Of a stretch of 53,095 bases of DNA, positions 34,581 to 43,826 are shown in pieces. Every line of letters begins with the position of its first letter. The first letter of the stretch is position 1. The DNA lies in the NCBI RefSeq assembly GCF_014637175.1, contig NZ_BMEV01000016.1, positions 1-53,095 of the forward strand. The letters run 5' to 3'. The stretch comes from Compostibacillus humi. GTDB taxonomy: Bacteria; Bacillota; Bacilli; Bacillales; Amphibacillaceae. Made by a program: the position numbers and the translations under genes. The notes beneath the pieces are model-generated. The model was not told the origin of the DNA, made no database searches, and was given only the letters and a program-made list of their open reading frames with translations.

Positions 34581-37169
34581 TTAAATATTTTCCTGCCTTA
34601 ATGCATCGACAATATTTTCGTTTTTAATTTTTGCGATGGAATACAGCATGGCAGTTCCTACGATAAAGAAAATCATAACAATAACGGTTAGGATACTTAA
34701 CCATGGAAGTTGAAACTGGTATTCAAACGTATGGCCAATGGCGCGATAAATGAGAAACATAACTAAGATGCTAATAGGGAGTCCATAGGCCAAAGCCTTT
34801 ATTCCGTAAAAAAGACTTTCATAACGAATCATTTTATGAAAACCTTTTGGTGTCATACCGACAGAACGCAGCATGGCAAATTCCCGTTTTCGCAATGAAA
34901 TGCTTGTCGAGATTGTGTTAAAGATGTTGGCAATCGAAATTAAGGTAATAAGTGTAATAAACCCATAGGCAAATACGGACATGAGCATAATCATTTGCTC
35001 TCCCCGCTGACGATGCTGTTCCACATTATAAATGTGAAGGCTCGGCTCTTGCCATTTTTCGATTGCTGCTTGAGTAGCCATCGGGTCTGTACTATTGAGA
35101 TACAAATAAGTGTTTACGTATTCTTGTTCAATAGGAAGCTGGGCAAATATGGTGTCTGGAACAATTAGATTCACACCGCCGAGGGATGCTGAATAAACCC
35201 CTGGCGGAACTTGATCTGTAAGTGCACCGACGTGAAGGCTCGTCACAAATTGTCGATGCGCCTCCTCACTTTCTGCATCTTCGTAAAATATGGCATATAA
35301 GTCTAGTTTATTGCCAACTTCCGTTTCAATTGCTTTCGTTTCAATAATTTTGCCGGAATCGTAATCTTTATAAGATATTTGGTCGATAACGATGGCAGCC
35401 GGATTTCCTGATTGCATAAAATCTTCAGGATTTACACCGATTTGTTTGGCAAAGGAGCGGAAACTTTCCTGATCCAAACTATGAAGTGAAACATAATAAG
35501 GATATTTTCCATCCTGAAGTGGAATATTGTTTTCTGTAATTTGCTGCTTCAATAAATCAGGCAGTGCTTCCATTTCGATAAGTGCTTCTAATTGTATTTC
35601 CTCTATCAATGTAGAAGATGTAACGTGATCAAGGTTCGCAAATTTATTTAATTCATTCTTATTTAATTCATTACTGTAAATTTGCAAGTCGTATTGAATG
35701 TTATCTTGAGACAGAATCAGTGATTTTTTCAGATTTTCAGTGAAAAAGGAAACGGACAAAAATAAAACAATACTAATCACTAACGAAAACAAGGTGGCCA
35801 AGTATCTCTTTTTATTTCTTTTTACATTTTTTAGTCCGATTTCTGCTTCCATCCCAAAGACTTTTCGAACGAATTTAGACGTTTTTACCTTTTTTCCGGA
35901 TAGTTTAATATCGTGGGTCTGCCGAATGGCATCAATTGCTGAAATTTTAGATGCCCGTTGTGCCGGTACATAGGTTGAAATAAAAATCGTTACGATTGAG
36001 ATTCCAATAGCCAAGAGAATGGAAGCTGGTGTGACAACTAATTCCAATTTCTCCGTAACCCCAAGTGCTCCATGCAAAAATTGATTTATATAAGCAAAAG
36101 TAATTCCAATCCCGGCGATGCCTGCCAAAATACCAATAGGTATGCTTATGAAACCAACTACAGCCCCTTCAAAAAAGACGGAGTTTCGTTTTTGCTTTTT
36201 AGTTGCTCCTACACTTGACAACATTCCTAAGTGTCGTGCTCGTTCAGATACACTTATTGCAAAAGCATTATATATTAAAGCTACGGAGCCGATGATGATT
36301 ACTGCCATAATAATGCTTGCCAAAGAATAAAGAGTGGACCGTAGATTATCATTTGCTGTGATGCCATAATAACGAAGCAATTCACTATTAAAGTTAATCT
36401 TTTCAATACCAAGGGCGTCAGCTAAATTTTTCGCATCGTCAAACAGAGAACCATTTAAATCATTTAATACAACCATTGCGTCGGTTGGAACTGCATTGCT
36501 TAGATTCTGTTCGTCTACGTAGCCAATGACGGTATATCCAGGAGACCAGGCTGGTTCCCATTCCGGACGTTCCACAATTCCAACAACAGTTAACGTTCTA
36601 GTCTCAGCAACTTGGATTTCTTCATTGATGATATTTTCATCCCAAACGATTGGGTCTGTTTGGTTTAGGACAGTTCCATCCGTCATGTTTATTCGTTTTC
36701 CGACAGGAATGGAAATTCGCTCTCCGATGTTGAAATTCGTTTTTGCATTGCTTATCATCGGCTCGGAAATTGCAATTTCATCAGACCGTTCCGGCATTCT
36801 TCCTTCAATGACTTCAATCGGAAAATTTTCCAGTCCTTCTTTATTATAATTTTGAAAGTACAAATAAGGTTTATAGTCATTTTCTGATTCTTCAAGAACT
36901 GCATAACTGCTGCTGGAAAGCATTAATGTTTTTGTATTATCATCTTGTTTTATTGCAGTGATTTGTTCCAGTGACACATCTTTATATTCGACGTGCCACT
37001 CTCCGTTATTTGCGATATGCTGCCGAATGACTAAATCTAGAAAAGAAACACTAATGGTCGAAACAGCAGTAATCATTGCAACAGAAATAATGACTCCGAT
37101 GATCGTTACAAGTGTCCTGCGTTTGTTTTCTTTTAAAAGCCGAAGAGTGACTTTATGGACAATATTCAT
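34581..37169 (-). CDS. ABC transporter permease with two FtsX domains
   Basis: The 862-residue membrane protein has an N-terminal membrane helix (about 17-40), a large extracytoplasmic region, and a first FtsX unit of three helices at about 280-400 (ISVSERARHLGMLSSVGATKK is its coupling motif). A fourth helix follows at about 455-475, then a second extracytoplasmic region of about 250 residues, and a C-terminal FtsX unit at about 735-855 (SISLRKREFAMLRSVGMTP). This layout suits antimicrobial-peptide or lipid-active exporters of the MacB/Bce superfamily rather than nutrient import. Its ATG overlaps the ATPase stop by 4 bp. Substrate unknown. Confidence 0.9.
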   Translation of the reverse strand: MNIVHKVTLRLLKENKRRTLVTIIGVIISVAMITAVSTISVSFLDLVIRQHIANNGEWHVEYKDVSLEQITAIKQDDNTKTLMLSSSSYAVLEESENDYKPYLYFQNYNKEGLENFPIEVIEGRMPERSDEIAISEPMISNAKTNFNIGERISIPVGKRINMTDGTVLNQTDPIVWDENIINEEIQVAETRTLTVVGIVERPEWEPAWSPGYTVIGYVDEQNLSNAVPTDAMVVLNDLNGSLFDDAKNLADALGIEKINFNSELLRYYGITANDNLRSTLYSLASIIMAVIIIGSVALIYNAFAISVSERARHLGMLSSVGATKKQKRNSVFFEGAVVGFISIPIGILAGIAGIGITFAYINQFLHGALGVTEKLELVVTPASILLAIGISIVTIFISTYVPAQRASKISAIDAIRQTHDIKLSGKKVKTSKFVRKVFGMEAEIGLKNVKRNKKRYLATLFSLVISIVLFLSVSFFTENLKKSLILSQDNIQYDLQIYSNELNKNELNKFANLDHVTSSTLIEEIQLEALIEMEALPDLLKQQITENNIPLQDGKYPYYVSLHSLDQESFRSFAKQIGVNPEDFMQSGNPAAIVIDQISYKDYDSGKIIETKAIETEVGNKLDLYAIFYEDAESEEAHRQFVTSLHVGALTDQVPPGVYSASLGGVNLIVPDTIFAQLPIEQEYVNTYLYLNSTDPMATQAAIEKWQEPSLHIYNVEQHRQRGEQMIMLMSVFAYGFITLITLISIANIFNTISTSISLRKREFAMLRSVGMTPKGFHKMIRYESLFYGIKALAYGLPISILVMFLIYRAIGHTFEYQFQLPWLSILTVIVMIFFIVGTAMLYSIAKIKNENIVDALRQENI

Positions 37170-37849
37170 GGACGAATCACCTCATCTTTGGCAATTTTGC
37201 CGTCTTTAATGGAGATGATTCGGTCTGCTTGTAAGGCGATACGTTCATCATGGGTGATAACGATCAATGTCTGATTATAAATTTTGTTGAACATTTTCAG
37301 CAGTTCCATAATTTCTGCACTATTTTTGCTGTCAAGATTCCCAGTCGGCTCATCTGCAAGAATAATTGCCGGATTGGTGATCAATGCCCGTCCGATGGAA
37401 ACCCGCTGCTGCTGGCCGCCAGAAAGCTGATTAGGCAAGTGGGATAGGCGATCTTTTAATCCTAGACTTTCAACAATTTTATTAAACTGGCTGCCGTCTA
37501 CTTCGTGTTCATCGAGAAGCATTGGCAATGTAATGTTTTCCTCGACGGTTAAGATTGGAATCAAATTATAAAATTGGTAAATCAGGCCGATTTGTCTTCT
37601 TCGAAAAATGGCTAATTGTGTTTCATTCAAGTTATAAATATCTGTTTCATCGATGAAGACTTTTCCGCTTGATGGCCGATCCACTCCTCCAAGCAAATGA
37701 AGCAATGTGGACTTTCCTGAACCGGATGGTCCGATAATACATACAAACTCTCCTTTTTTTACCGAGAAGGAAATATTATCGAGTGCGGTAACGGCAGTTT
37801 CTCCCTTGCCGTACACTTTGGACAGATTTTTAACTTCTAGTATATTCAT
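37166..37849 (-). CDS. ABC transporter ATP-binding protein (MacB/Bce type)
   Basis: The 227-residue ATPase has Walker [10 protein letters not shown] (about residues 40-48), Q-loop QFYNLIP, signature [15 protein letters not shown], Walker [13 protein letters not shown] and the H-loop VITHDERIA. The start is the minus-strand ATG at 37849, 9 bp after ggagg; the in-frame TTG 9 bp upstream touches the Shine-Dalgarno. It is translationally coupled to the FtsX-type permease and preceded by a candidate response-regulator operator. Confidence 0.95.
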   Translation of the reverse strand: MNILEVKNLSKVYGKGETAVTALDNISFSVKKGEFVCIIGPSGSGKSTLLHLLGGVDRPSSGKVFIDETDIYNLNETQLAIFRRRQIGLIYQFYNLIPILTVEENITLPMLLDEHEVDGSQFNKIVESLGLKDRLSHLPNQLSGGQQQRVSIGRALITNPAIILADEPTGNLDSKNSAEIMELLKMFNKIYNQTLIVITHDERIALQADRIISIKDGKIAKDEVIRP

Positions 37850-37870
37850 GTGAATCAACCTCCAAATTTA

Positions 37871-37887
37871 GCAGAATTCTGTTCTGC
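37871..37887. promoter_or_regulatory. Inverted repeat in the leader of the ABC operon
   Basis: GCAGAA-TTCTG-TTCTGC is a 6-bp inverted repeat containing the palindrome CAGAATTCTG. It lies about 20 bp upstream of the ATPase start. It could be an operator or a short mRNA hairpin near the ribosome-binding site. Confidence 0.35.
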
Positions 37888-37948
37888 GAAAGTAGAACCC
37901 GGACATTGATGCCGCAAGTTCATCTTGAGGTCAGTTTAATTCATCAGT

Positions 37949-37988
37949 ATGACTTTAACGTGACTCGTAAGTGACAATTTATTCACTT
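37949..37988 (-). promoter_or_regulatory. Candidate response-regulator operator: 11-bp direct repeats
   Basis: On the plus strand A/GTGAC recurs at 37949, 37960 and 37971, exactly 11 bp apart; on the minus strand these read GTCAC/T. The last copy overlaps an inverted repeat AAGTGA (37969-37974) with TCACTT (37983-37988). Direct repeats with an 11-bp period are typical of OmpR-family regulators. The site lies between the kinase gene and the transporter it would control. Confidence 0.55.
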
Positions 37989-38002
37989 TGGAAAAAGAAA
38001 AA

Positions 38003-38035
38003 ACAAGCAAGGCAGTTTTCATACGACCTGCTTGT
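38003..38035 (-). terminator. Terminator downstream of the sensor kinase
   Basis: Read on the minus strand, ACAAGCAGG (38035-38027) pairs with CCTTGCTTGT (38012-38003) and a T-rich tract follows. It separates the two-component genes from the transporter genes, so the transporter needs its own promoter. Confidence 0.85.
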
Positions 38036-39035
38036 AAAATTTAATGTGAAAGATTGTTCCTGCTCCAGTCTGGCTTTTTACCTCGATATCGCCATTCTGG
38101 CTTGTAATAATGCTATGTGCCATTGCCAGCCCAATACCAACACTTTCTTCACTGGCATTTTTCCCTTTGTAAAACCGTTTAAAAATATATGGGAGGTCCT
38201 CTTTTGCAATTCCTTTCCCGTTATCTGAAATAATAATCTCCGTGTAGAGGGCATTTTCCGAAAATTGAACGCTAATTTTGCCGCCTTCTCCTGTATGCTC
38301 TACACAGTTTTTTAATATGTTGACGAGGGCTTCCGTTGTCCAATGGTAGTCCCCTAAAAATACTGCATCAGGATTGCCTGTCACATCTAATTGCTGCATT
38401 TTTATATCCATTGGAACGAGAAGCGGTTCTACTGCATTTTGGATGAGGGAACGGACCAGCACTTTTTCTTTTTTAAAAACAATGGTTCCGGCATCGATTT
38501 TCGACAGTTTAAGCAAGGAAGATACGAGCCATTCCATTCGTTTCAGCTGAATTTGAATGTTACGGGTGAATTCCAATCGTTTATTTTCATCCAGATGTTT
38601 ATCTCTTAACAGGTCAGCCATCACCATCATGGAAGTGAGTGGGGTTTTTAGCTGGTGGGAAATATCGGAAATGGCATTTGTTAATTTTGCTTTATCTTCT
38701 TGTAAAACATCACTATGTGATGAAAGCATTTTCGTCACTTTATAGATGTTATTTTTTAAAATACTTAACTCGCCTTCATTGTTATCTCGTACATCTAAGT
38801 GGAAGTCTCCGCTCGCAATTTGCTGTAAGTATCCTGAAAGTTTTTCGATTTCCTTGTATCGCCATTTCGTAAAAATAAGGGTACAGCTAATCAGCAGAAA
38901 AGATACCGTGAAAACAATTCCGGCTGCAAGAAAAGAAATGAAGATAGCGGATATGGCAATTCCAATAATGCTTATGAAGAAAAGAAACATCAAAAGTATT
39001 TGTACTTCCCGATTGCGCAGCAACTTACTCACCAA
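38019..39035 (-). CDS. Sensor histidine kinase of a transporter-linked two-component system
   Basis: The 338-residue kinase has two membrane helices at the N-terminus (about 13-31 and 33-55) with almost no extracellular loop, the intramembrane-sensing plan. A short HAMP-like linker leads to the H-box ISDISHQLKTPL with phosphoacceptor His127. The ATP-binding lid has ILKNCVEH (N-box), IIISDNGKGIAKEDLP (G1), FKRFYKG (F) and GIGLAMAHSI (G2). It overlaps the response regulator gene by 11 bp. Such kinases usually sense the antimicrobial peptide through the partner transporter; this is inference from architecture. Confidence 0.92.
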   Translation of the reverse strand: MVSKLLRNREVQILLMFLFFISIIGIAISAIFISFLAAGIVFTVSFLLISCTLIFTKWRYKEIEKLSGYLQQIASGDFHLDVRDNNEGELSILKNNIYKVTKMLSSHSDVLQEDKAKLTNAISDISHQLKTPLTSMMVMADLLRDKHLDENKRLEFTRNIQIQLKRMEWLVSSLLKLSKIDAGTIVFKKEKVLVRSLIQNAVEPLLVPMDIKMQQLDVTGNPDAVFLGDYHWTTEALVNILKNCVEHTGEGGKISVQFSENALYTEIIISDNGKGIAKEDLPYIFKRFYKGKNASEESVGIGLAMAHSIITSQNGDIEVKSQTGAGTIFHIKFYKQVV

Positions 39036-39708
39036 CCTTATATCCCATGCCCCGAATCGTTTTGATTAGCTTTGGCCGCCGCGGATCATCTTCTAATTTT
39101 TCCCGAAGCCTCTTAATATAAACGGTTAAGGTATTATCATTGACAAAATCACCGCCCGCATCCCAAATTCGATCCAAGAGCTGTTCCCGTGTCAAAACTT
39201 GTCCGATATGATTGGCAAAGATAAGAAACAGACGGTATTCCAATGCCGTTAATAAAATTTCCTTGCCGTCTTTATATACTTTTCCCTCTAAGGTGTTTAT
39301 TTTTATATTTTTGATTTCGATAATATTGGCTGGTTTCGAATGGCGGTGATAGCGGCGAAGCACTGACTTTATACGGGAGATAAGTTCGCGGATGCGAAAA
39401 GGTTTCGTAATATAGTCATCTGCTCCTAAATCGAGTCCCATGACAACATTCACTTCGTCATCATAAGCAGTTAAAAAAATTACTGGGATATCGTGATGGC
39501 TTTTAACTAGCTTACATAAGTCATAGCCGCTCCCATCAGGCAAATTCAGGTCAAATATGCATAAATCAATGTCTTTCACAGAATTATTGATGACTGTTGT
39601 TGCAGAGGCTGCGTCATAACAAAGAATCGTATCAAAGTTTTCCTGTTTTAACGAATATTCCAATCCGGATGCAATCGTCCGGTCATCTTCGACCAATAAT
39701 ATATTCAT
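39025..39708 (-). CDS. OmpR-family response regulator
   Basis: The receiver domain (1-115) has the acidic pair in LLVEDD, phosphoacceptor Asp53 in CIFDLNLPDG, Thr in FLTAYDD and Lys in ITKPF. The C-terminal winged helix (about 130-225) ends in the classic NTLTVYIKRLREKLEDDP and KTIRGMGYKVGE. Length 227 is normal. It is the first gene of the kinase operon and probably binds the 11-bp direct repeats ahead of the ABC transporter. Confidence 0.95.
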   Translation of the reverse strand: MNILLVEDDRTIASGLEYSLKQENFDTILCYDAASATTVINNSVKDIDLCIFDLNLPDGSGYDLCKLVKSHHDIPVIFLTAYDDEVNVVMGLDLGADDYITKPFRIRELISRIKSVLRRYHRHSKPANIIEIKNIKINTLEGKVYKDGKEILLTALEYRLFLIFANHIGQVLTREQLLDRIWDAGGDFVNDNTLTVYIKRLREKLEDDPRRPKLIKTIRGMGYKVGE

Positions 39709-39745
39709 CCTTGATTCACCCTAACATTACATTTTCTTTCTTTTT

Positions 39746-39774
39746 ATCTTATTGAATGGAGCGGAGGACGTCAA
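39746..39774 (-). promoter_or_regulatory. Promoter of the response regulator-kinase operon
   Basis: On the minus strand TTGACG (39774-39769) and TAAGAT (39751-39746) are separated by 17 bp, about 40 bp ahead of the regulator ATG. Confidence 0.6.
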
Positions 39775-39843
39775 AAATGATGTTATAAATATTTAGAATT
39801 GTTTTCCCGGAAAAGAGATCAAATTGTCTCCAAAAATAAAAAA

Positions 39844-39871
39844 CAGGCCTATTTCTTAAGAAACAAGCCTG
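39844..39871 (-). terminator. Terminator after the SMR pair
   Basis: On the minus strand CAGGCTTGTTTCTT pairs with AAGAAATAGGCCTG, followed by a run of T residues (39843-39838). It starts about 5 bp beyond the SMR stop codon. Confidence 0.85.
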
Positions 39872-39875
39872 AAAA

Positions 39876-40190
39876 TTACTCCAATATTTTTAGGCCGACA
39901 GCGCCTGTAATAATGCAAAGCAAGAAAAGGATTCGTTTCCAGCTGGCCGGTTCCCTAAAAAAAAGGATACCCATAATGACGGCTCCGGCAGCTCCTAATC
40001 CGGTCCAGACGGCATAAGCAGTACCGAGGGGAATGTCCGCCATCGCCAATCTCAAGAAAACAAAGCCAAGCCCGAAGGTGACAACAACTAACAGCAAACG
40101 CGGCAATGATTTTTTTTGAATATAAAAATTAATGCTCATGACGCCAAATATTTCCCCAAAGCTGGCAATTACAAGATAAACCCATGCCAT
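39876..40190 (-). CDS. SMR family efflux protein, second of a pair
   Basis: This 104-residue small multidrug resistance protein has four membrane helices and the essential glutamate Glu13 (AWVYLVIASFGEIFGV). The helix-4 face has WTGLGAAGAVIMGILFF. ATG 40190 follows aaggggctgatgg. Paired SMR genes such as ykkCD or ebrAB make heterodimers. Subunit pairs differ in loop charge, which gives opposite membrane topology. Substrates range from quaternary ammonium compounds to guanidinium; none can be assigned here. Confidence 0.9.
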   Translation of the reverse strand: MAWVYLVIASFGEIFGVMSINFYIQKKSLPRLLLVVVTFGLGFVFLRLAMADIPLGTAYAVWTGLGAAGAVIMGILFFREPASWKRILFLLCIITGAVGLKILE

Positions 40191-40194
40191 TCCA

Positions 40195-40539
40195 TCAGCC
40201 CCTTGCTTCCGTTTTTTCCTTTGTCTCCGATTCATCTGTTACTAGCTTAATGCCGACAACGCCGAGAATAATTAGTGCGATAAAGAAAAATTGAATAGGC
40301 GAAAAATCGGCATGAAAGAAAAAATAATCTATGAGTACGATGGCAGCGGCACCGGATCCGGTAAACACCGCATAAACCGTTCCGGATGGCAGTACTTCAC
40401 AAGCTTTAATAATGAAATAGAAGCTGAAAACAATCGCAATAATGGTGCCAAGCCATTCAATCGGGGAATTAGAAAAACGCAAGCCTAAAACCCAAACTAC
40501 TTCCACAATAGCTGCGAAGAAAACGTATAGCCAGCCCAT
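40195..40539 (-). CDS. SMR family efflux protein, first of a pair
   Basis: This 114-residue SMR protein has Glu13 in FFAAIVEVVWVLGLRFS, four membrane helices and a charged C-terminal tail (DESETKEKTEARG). It ends 4 bp before the second SMR gene, so the two are coupled. Minus-strand ATG 40539 has the Shine-Dalgarno ggaaaggag. The 140-bp leader shows no ykkC guanidine riboswitch motif that I can recognise. Confidence 0.9.
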   Translation of the reverse strand: MGWLYVFFAAIVEVVWVLGLRFSNSPIEWLGTIIAIVFSFYFIIKACEVLPSGTVYAVFTGSGAAAIVLIDYFFFHADFSPIQFFFIALIILGVVGIKLVTDESETKEKTEARG

Positions 40540-40758
40540 GTCTATCTCCTTTCCGTAAACTGCACAATCAACATAAAGTATAGCATAAGCAAATATTTGT
40601 TGCTCTGTTTGCGATTTGGCATCGTCCTAATGCTCAAATTTTCGACCTGGTTTTTAAATAAAGGAAGATGAAATAAGTTTGAAATGAGGGTTTTTGCACG
40701 GGATATGGATTATGGTAAGATGAGAATCGATAACTATGTACGCAAAAGGAAGAGACAT

Positions 40759-42144
40759 ATGAAAAAACAACAAGCACCGGTTAAAAAGAATGAAACCGTT
40801 ACGTTAACCTTTGAAGATTTAACCCATGAAGGAAATGGAGTCGGAAAAATTAACGGCTATCCGCTGTTTGTCCCTTATGGTTTGCCCGGAGAAGAAGCAA
40901 TAGTTAAAGTCATCAAAGTGAATAAAAACTTTGGTTACGGAAAGCTTTTGGAAGTGAAAAAGAAAAGCAAAGACAGAGTGGAGCCTCCTTGCAATGTATT
41001 TTACAAATGCGGCGGCTGCCAAATTCAGCATATGAGCTATGATTTGCAGCTCCAGATGAAACACAACCAAGTAAGAAATGTGATGAAAAAAATTGCCCAT
41101 CTAGAACACGTTCCGGTTCATCCCGTACTCGGAATGAAGGATCCGTGGCGTTATCGAAATAAAGTGCAAATTCCCGTCGGCGAAAAGGATGGGGAATTAA
41201 TAACCGGTTTTTACCGGATGCGGAGCCATGACATTATTGATGATATGGAAACCTGTGTTGTTCAGGATGAATTGAATGACCGGGCGGTTCATGCGGTCCG
41301 CCGGATTGCCAATCGACTTGGCATCGAGGCCTATGATGAAGAGAACCATCGCGGAGTGTTGCGCCATATTATGGTGCGCACCGGGCAGGAGACGGGGGAC
41401 ACGATGATTGTTCTCGTCACACGCACAGAACATCTGCCCCATGAGGAAGAACTTGTCCGGGAACTGACAGAGACCTTTCCTCATGTCAAATCGATTGTAC
41501 ATAATATTAATGACCGGCGCACGAATGTTATTTTAGGACGGAAATCAAAGGTAATTTGGGGAGAAGAGCATATTTACGATACAATCGGCGATATTCGTTT
41601 TGCCATTAGTGCCCATTCGTTTTACCAGGTTAATCCGCCGCAAACGAAAGTGCTTTATGAAAAAGCATTGGAGTTTGCAAATATAGATAAAGATGATGTA
41701 GTTATTGATGCCTATTGCGGGATTGGAACGATATCATTATTTTTGGCCCGGAAGGCAAAGAAGGTTTATGGTGTGGAAGTAGTTCCAGAGGCTATCCGTG
41801 ATGCCAAAAACAATGCAGCATTAAACGGTATTGAGAATGTGGAGTTTGTTGTCGGAGAAGCGGAAAAGGTAATGCCGGAATGGAAAGAGCAAGGGCTTGA
41901 TCCGGATGTCATCGTCGTTGACCCGCCGCGGAAAGGCTGTGATCCAGCTTTCCTGCAGGCAATGATTGAGATGGAACCGAAGCGGATTGTCTATGTATCC
42001 TGCAATCCTTCCACTATGGCAAGAGATTTGCGCATTTTGGAAGATGGCGGGTATGAAACAAAGGAAGTCCAGCCGGTAGATATGTTCCCGCAAAGCATGC
42101 ACGTTGAAGCTGTGGTGAAATTAGAGTTACAGGTGTCTAACTAA
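40759..42144 (+). CDS. rlmCD: 23S rRNA (uracil-C5) methyltransferase RlmCD
   Basis: The 461-residue enzyme of the RumA/TrmA family methylates uracils of 23S rRNA with S-adenosylmethionine. A TRAM domain (about 5-65) is followed by iron-sulfur cysteines in [16 protein letters not shown], the SAM motif [21 protein letters not shown] and catalytic Cys415 in [16 protein letters not shown] 40759 after aaggaag gives the family N-terminus; earlier in-frame ATG codons at 40684 and 40705 lack a good site. The last codons (from the G of GTG at 42133, with TCT AAC TAA) lie in a transposon end that begins at 42134, so the element supplies the stop codon. Confidence 0.95.
   Translation: MKKQQAPVKKNETVTLTFEDLTHEGNGVGKINGYPLFVPYGLPGEEAIVKVIKVNKNFGYGKLLEVKKKSKDRVEPPCNVFYKCGGCQIQHMSYDLQLQMKHNQVRNVMKKIAHLEHVPVHPVLGMKDPWRYRNKVQIPVGEKDGELITGFYRMRSHDIIDDMETCVVQDELNDRAVHAVRRIANRLGIEAYDEENHRGVLRHIMVRTGQETGDTMIVLVTRTEHLPHEEELVRELTETFPHVKSIVHNINDRRTNVILGRKSKVIWGEEHIYDTIGDIRFAISAHSFYQVNPPQTKVLYEKALEFANIDKDDVVIDAYCGIGTISLFLARKAKKVYGVEVVPEAIRDAKNNAALNGIENVEFVVGEAEKVMPEWKEQGLDPDVIVVDPPRKGCDPAFLQAMIEMEPKRIVYVSCNPSTMARDLRILEDGGYETKEVQPVDMFPQSMHVEAVVKLELQVSN
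42129..42133 (+). repeat. Left copy of 5-bp target duplication ACAGG
   Basis: ACAGG directly precedes the TGT terminus of unit E1. The same five bases recur at 51079-51083 directly after the ACA terminus of E3. This is the duplication length expected of a Tn7-type transposition. Confidence 0.75.
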
Positions 42145-42240
42145 AATAAAGTCTTACTAATCAAAATAAACTTTTTCCACCACCTACACCATTTCAGTTA
42201 AAATAAACCTTTGCTTTTTTCCAAACAGATTCAATCAAAT

Positions 42241-42274
42241 CTCGGGTTTTCCTCATCAGGAGCCCGAGTTTTTT
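42241..42274 (+). terminator. Terminator hairpin in the proximal end of E1
   Basis: CTCGGG (42241-42246) pairs with CCCGAG (42263-42268), followed by six T. It is about 100 bp past the rlmCD stop and probably serves as its terminator. The same hairpin recurs in E3 and E4. The stretch from here to 42450 has no gene; it holds the 11-bp iterons at 42352-42390. Confidence 0.85.
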
Positions 42275-42351
42275 CATGTCTTTTTCAATATCTTTTCAAT
42301 ACTGTTATGTTCCTAACCCATTGATATTACTGGGTTTGTCCAATATCTCAC

Positions 42352-42390
42352 TCAATACCAATTCAATAAAAAATCAATAATCATCCAATA
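42352..42390 (+). repeat. Four 11-bp iterons in E1
   Basis: TCAATA starts at 42352, 42363 and 42374 and CCAATA at 42385, exactly one turn of DNA apart. E3 keeps the same array at 50804-50842. Confidence 0.6.
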
Positions 42391-42474
42391 CTTTTATCTT
42401 ATTTCTTTATCTCTTTTCTCTCTTATTTACTTCCCTCTGTTCTAGCAGAACTTTATCCCAACTGCGAAAAAACC

Positions 42475-43311
42475 ATGAAAAAACAGCCGAAAAAGGCCCG
42501 GAAAACGACCGATTTTAAGGATGATAAACTCTGGCTTGTTGGCGAACTGCAAACCCAAGCGCTGTATGGACATGAGGTTACGATTCTCGAAGAACAGGGA
42601 GATTGGGTAAAAGTAGCGGTGCATGAACAGCCGACTCCTAAACACGACATCGGCTATCCAGCCTGGATGCCCAAAAAACAATTGGCAAATGAAGCGAGTT
42701 TTGCCAGTTTGAAAGAAAACAAGCCTTTCGTACTTGTAACCAAACCTACCGTCTGGCTCTATGAAGACAAACATCAGCGAAAACCATTTATGGAGATCAG
42801 TTTTAATACCAGATTGCCGCTAATTGCCGATACGGGAGATGAATTATTAGTAGCAACCCCAAGCGACGGGAAAAAGTGGATATCCGCTGACGATGTTGAC
42901 ATCTACGAATCCGAGGATAGGATCCCAGCTCCTACGGCAGATGATTTAATAGAAACCGGTAAGAAGTTTTTGGATTTGCCTTATCTATGGGCGGGAACTT
43001 CGGGCTTTGGATTTGATTGTTCCGGCTTTACGTATACCATTTTTAAGGCTCACGGCATCACCATTCCCCGCGATTCTTCTGTTCAAGCAACACATGGAGA
43101 GCCGGTGGAGAAGGAAAACCTTCAAAAAGGAGATCTGCTATTCTTTGCGTATGAAGAAGGAAAAGGAGCCGTCCATCATGTAGGGATGTACATGGGAGAC
43201 GGAAAAATGATTCATTCCCCAAATTCCAGTAAAACCGTAGAGATTATTGATGTTTTTGAATCTGACTACTATTCATCCGAGTATGCAGGTGCAAGAAGGT
43301 ATATCGAGTAG
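42475..43311 (+). pseudogene. NlpC/P60 cell-wall peptidase, 5'-truncated and fused to the element end
   Basis: Two bacterial SH3 domains (about residues 18-145) precede an NlpC/P60 domain. Catalytic Cys182 is in FGFDCSGFTYTIF, with His in VHHVGMYMGDG and a polar partner in HSPNSSKT. This is the YkfC type, which cleaves gamma-D-Glu-diamino acid bonds in muropeptides. The signal peptide and about 40-60 leading residues are missing. The first 14 codons (MKKQPKKARKTTDF) come from the transposon end, since the same DNA occurs at 49789 and 50936 without any gene. An ATG exists but the usual Shine-Dalgarno and export signal are absent, so it is probably non-functional. Confidence 0.8.
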
Positions 43312-43325
43312 AATAATGAAGGAGG

Positions 43326-43356
43326 GGGCTCCCGCTTAACTGTGGGAGCCCTATTT
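43326..43356 (+). terminator. Terminator after the NlpC/P60 remnant
   Basis: GGGCTCCC (43326-43333) pairs with GGGAGCCC (43344-43351); CTATTTATT follows. Confidence 0.8.
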
Positions 43357-43547
43357 ATTGATTGGATACTGCGACGCAGTGTGTTTTTGCTGGCAGTCTA
43401 GGCCCTATTTAAAGGATTGATTCCTGTTGCATGATTAATGATTTTATTTACCCTGTTATTGGTCATTTTTCCAGAAATTGTTACTTTCTTACCGAATTTA
43501 TCCATGGGGTAATTTTGAAATGAAATAAAAAAAGGAATCTATATGTT

Positions 43548-43607
43548 TAAAAACCTGATCAAGTTCTAGTTCTTACCGAAGAATTATAGACTTGTTCGGG
43601 TTTTTTA
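43548..43607 (+). terminator. Long interrupted hairpin with T run
   Basis: AACCTGA-CAAGT (43552-43565) pairs with ACTTG-TC-GGTT (43588-43602) in an interrupted stem with a run of six T after it. It is in the gene-free stretch 43312-43826. I see no gene nearby that it would serve, so it is probably a relic. Confidence 0.5.
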
Positions 43608-43734
43608 AATTGGTTGTTCCGTGCAGCCGAGGGAAAAGAGGCGATCGTGTCAACTAGTAAAAAAGCAAATAATAAAAAACAGGGGTAGTGGGGTTCATTC
43701 TTTTGTGGTCTGATTTCAATACCCCATTACATTT

Positions 43735-43782
43735 TTTACATAAATTTACATATTTTTACACTACCTTTACAGAAAATTAACG
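43735..43782 (+). promoter_or_regulatory. PHO box: five PhoP-type repeats ahead of phnD
   Basis: TTTACA starts at 43735, 43745, 43755 and 43766, and TTAACG at 43777, a period of 10-11 bp. This matches the TT(A/C/T)ACA direct repeats bound by PhoP in bacilli. A -10-like TAATAT lies at 43792-43797 and no -35 is needed at such activated promoters. It implies induction of the phn genes by phosphate starvation. Confidence 0.85.
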
Positions 43783-43826
43783 CTATTGTGCTAATATGTC
43801 TGTATAAAATGAAGGGGGAGAGCTAC

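Noticed and set aside
40540-40683. Possible guanidine (ykkC) riboswitch ahead of the SMR pair
   Set aside because: Paired SMR genes are often behind one, but I could not find the conserved ykkC core on the minus strand.
42352-42390. Plasmid replication origin iterons
   Set aside because: The 11-bp repeats lie inside a transposon end family and no replication gene is near.
42475-43311. Intact NlpC/P60 gene
   Set aside because: Its first 14 codons are transposon-end DNA found elsewhere in the array without a gene, and the signal peptide is missing.
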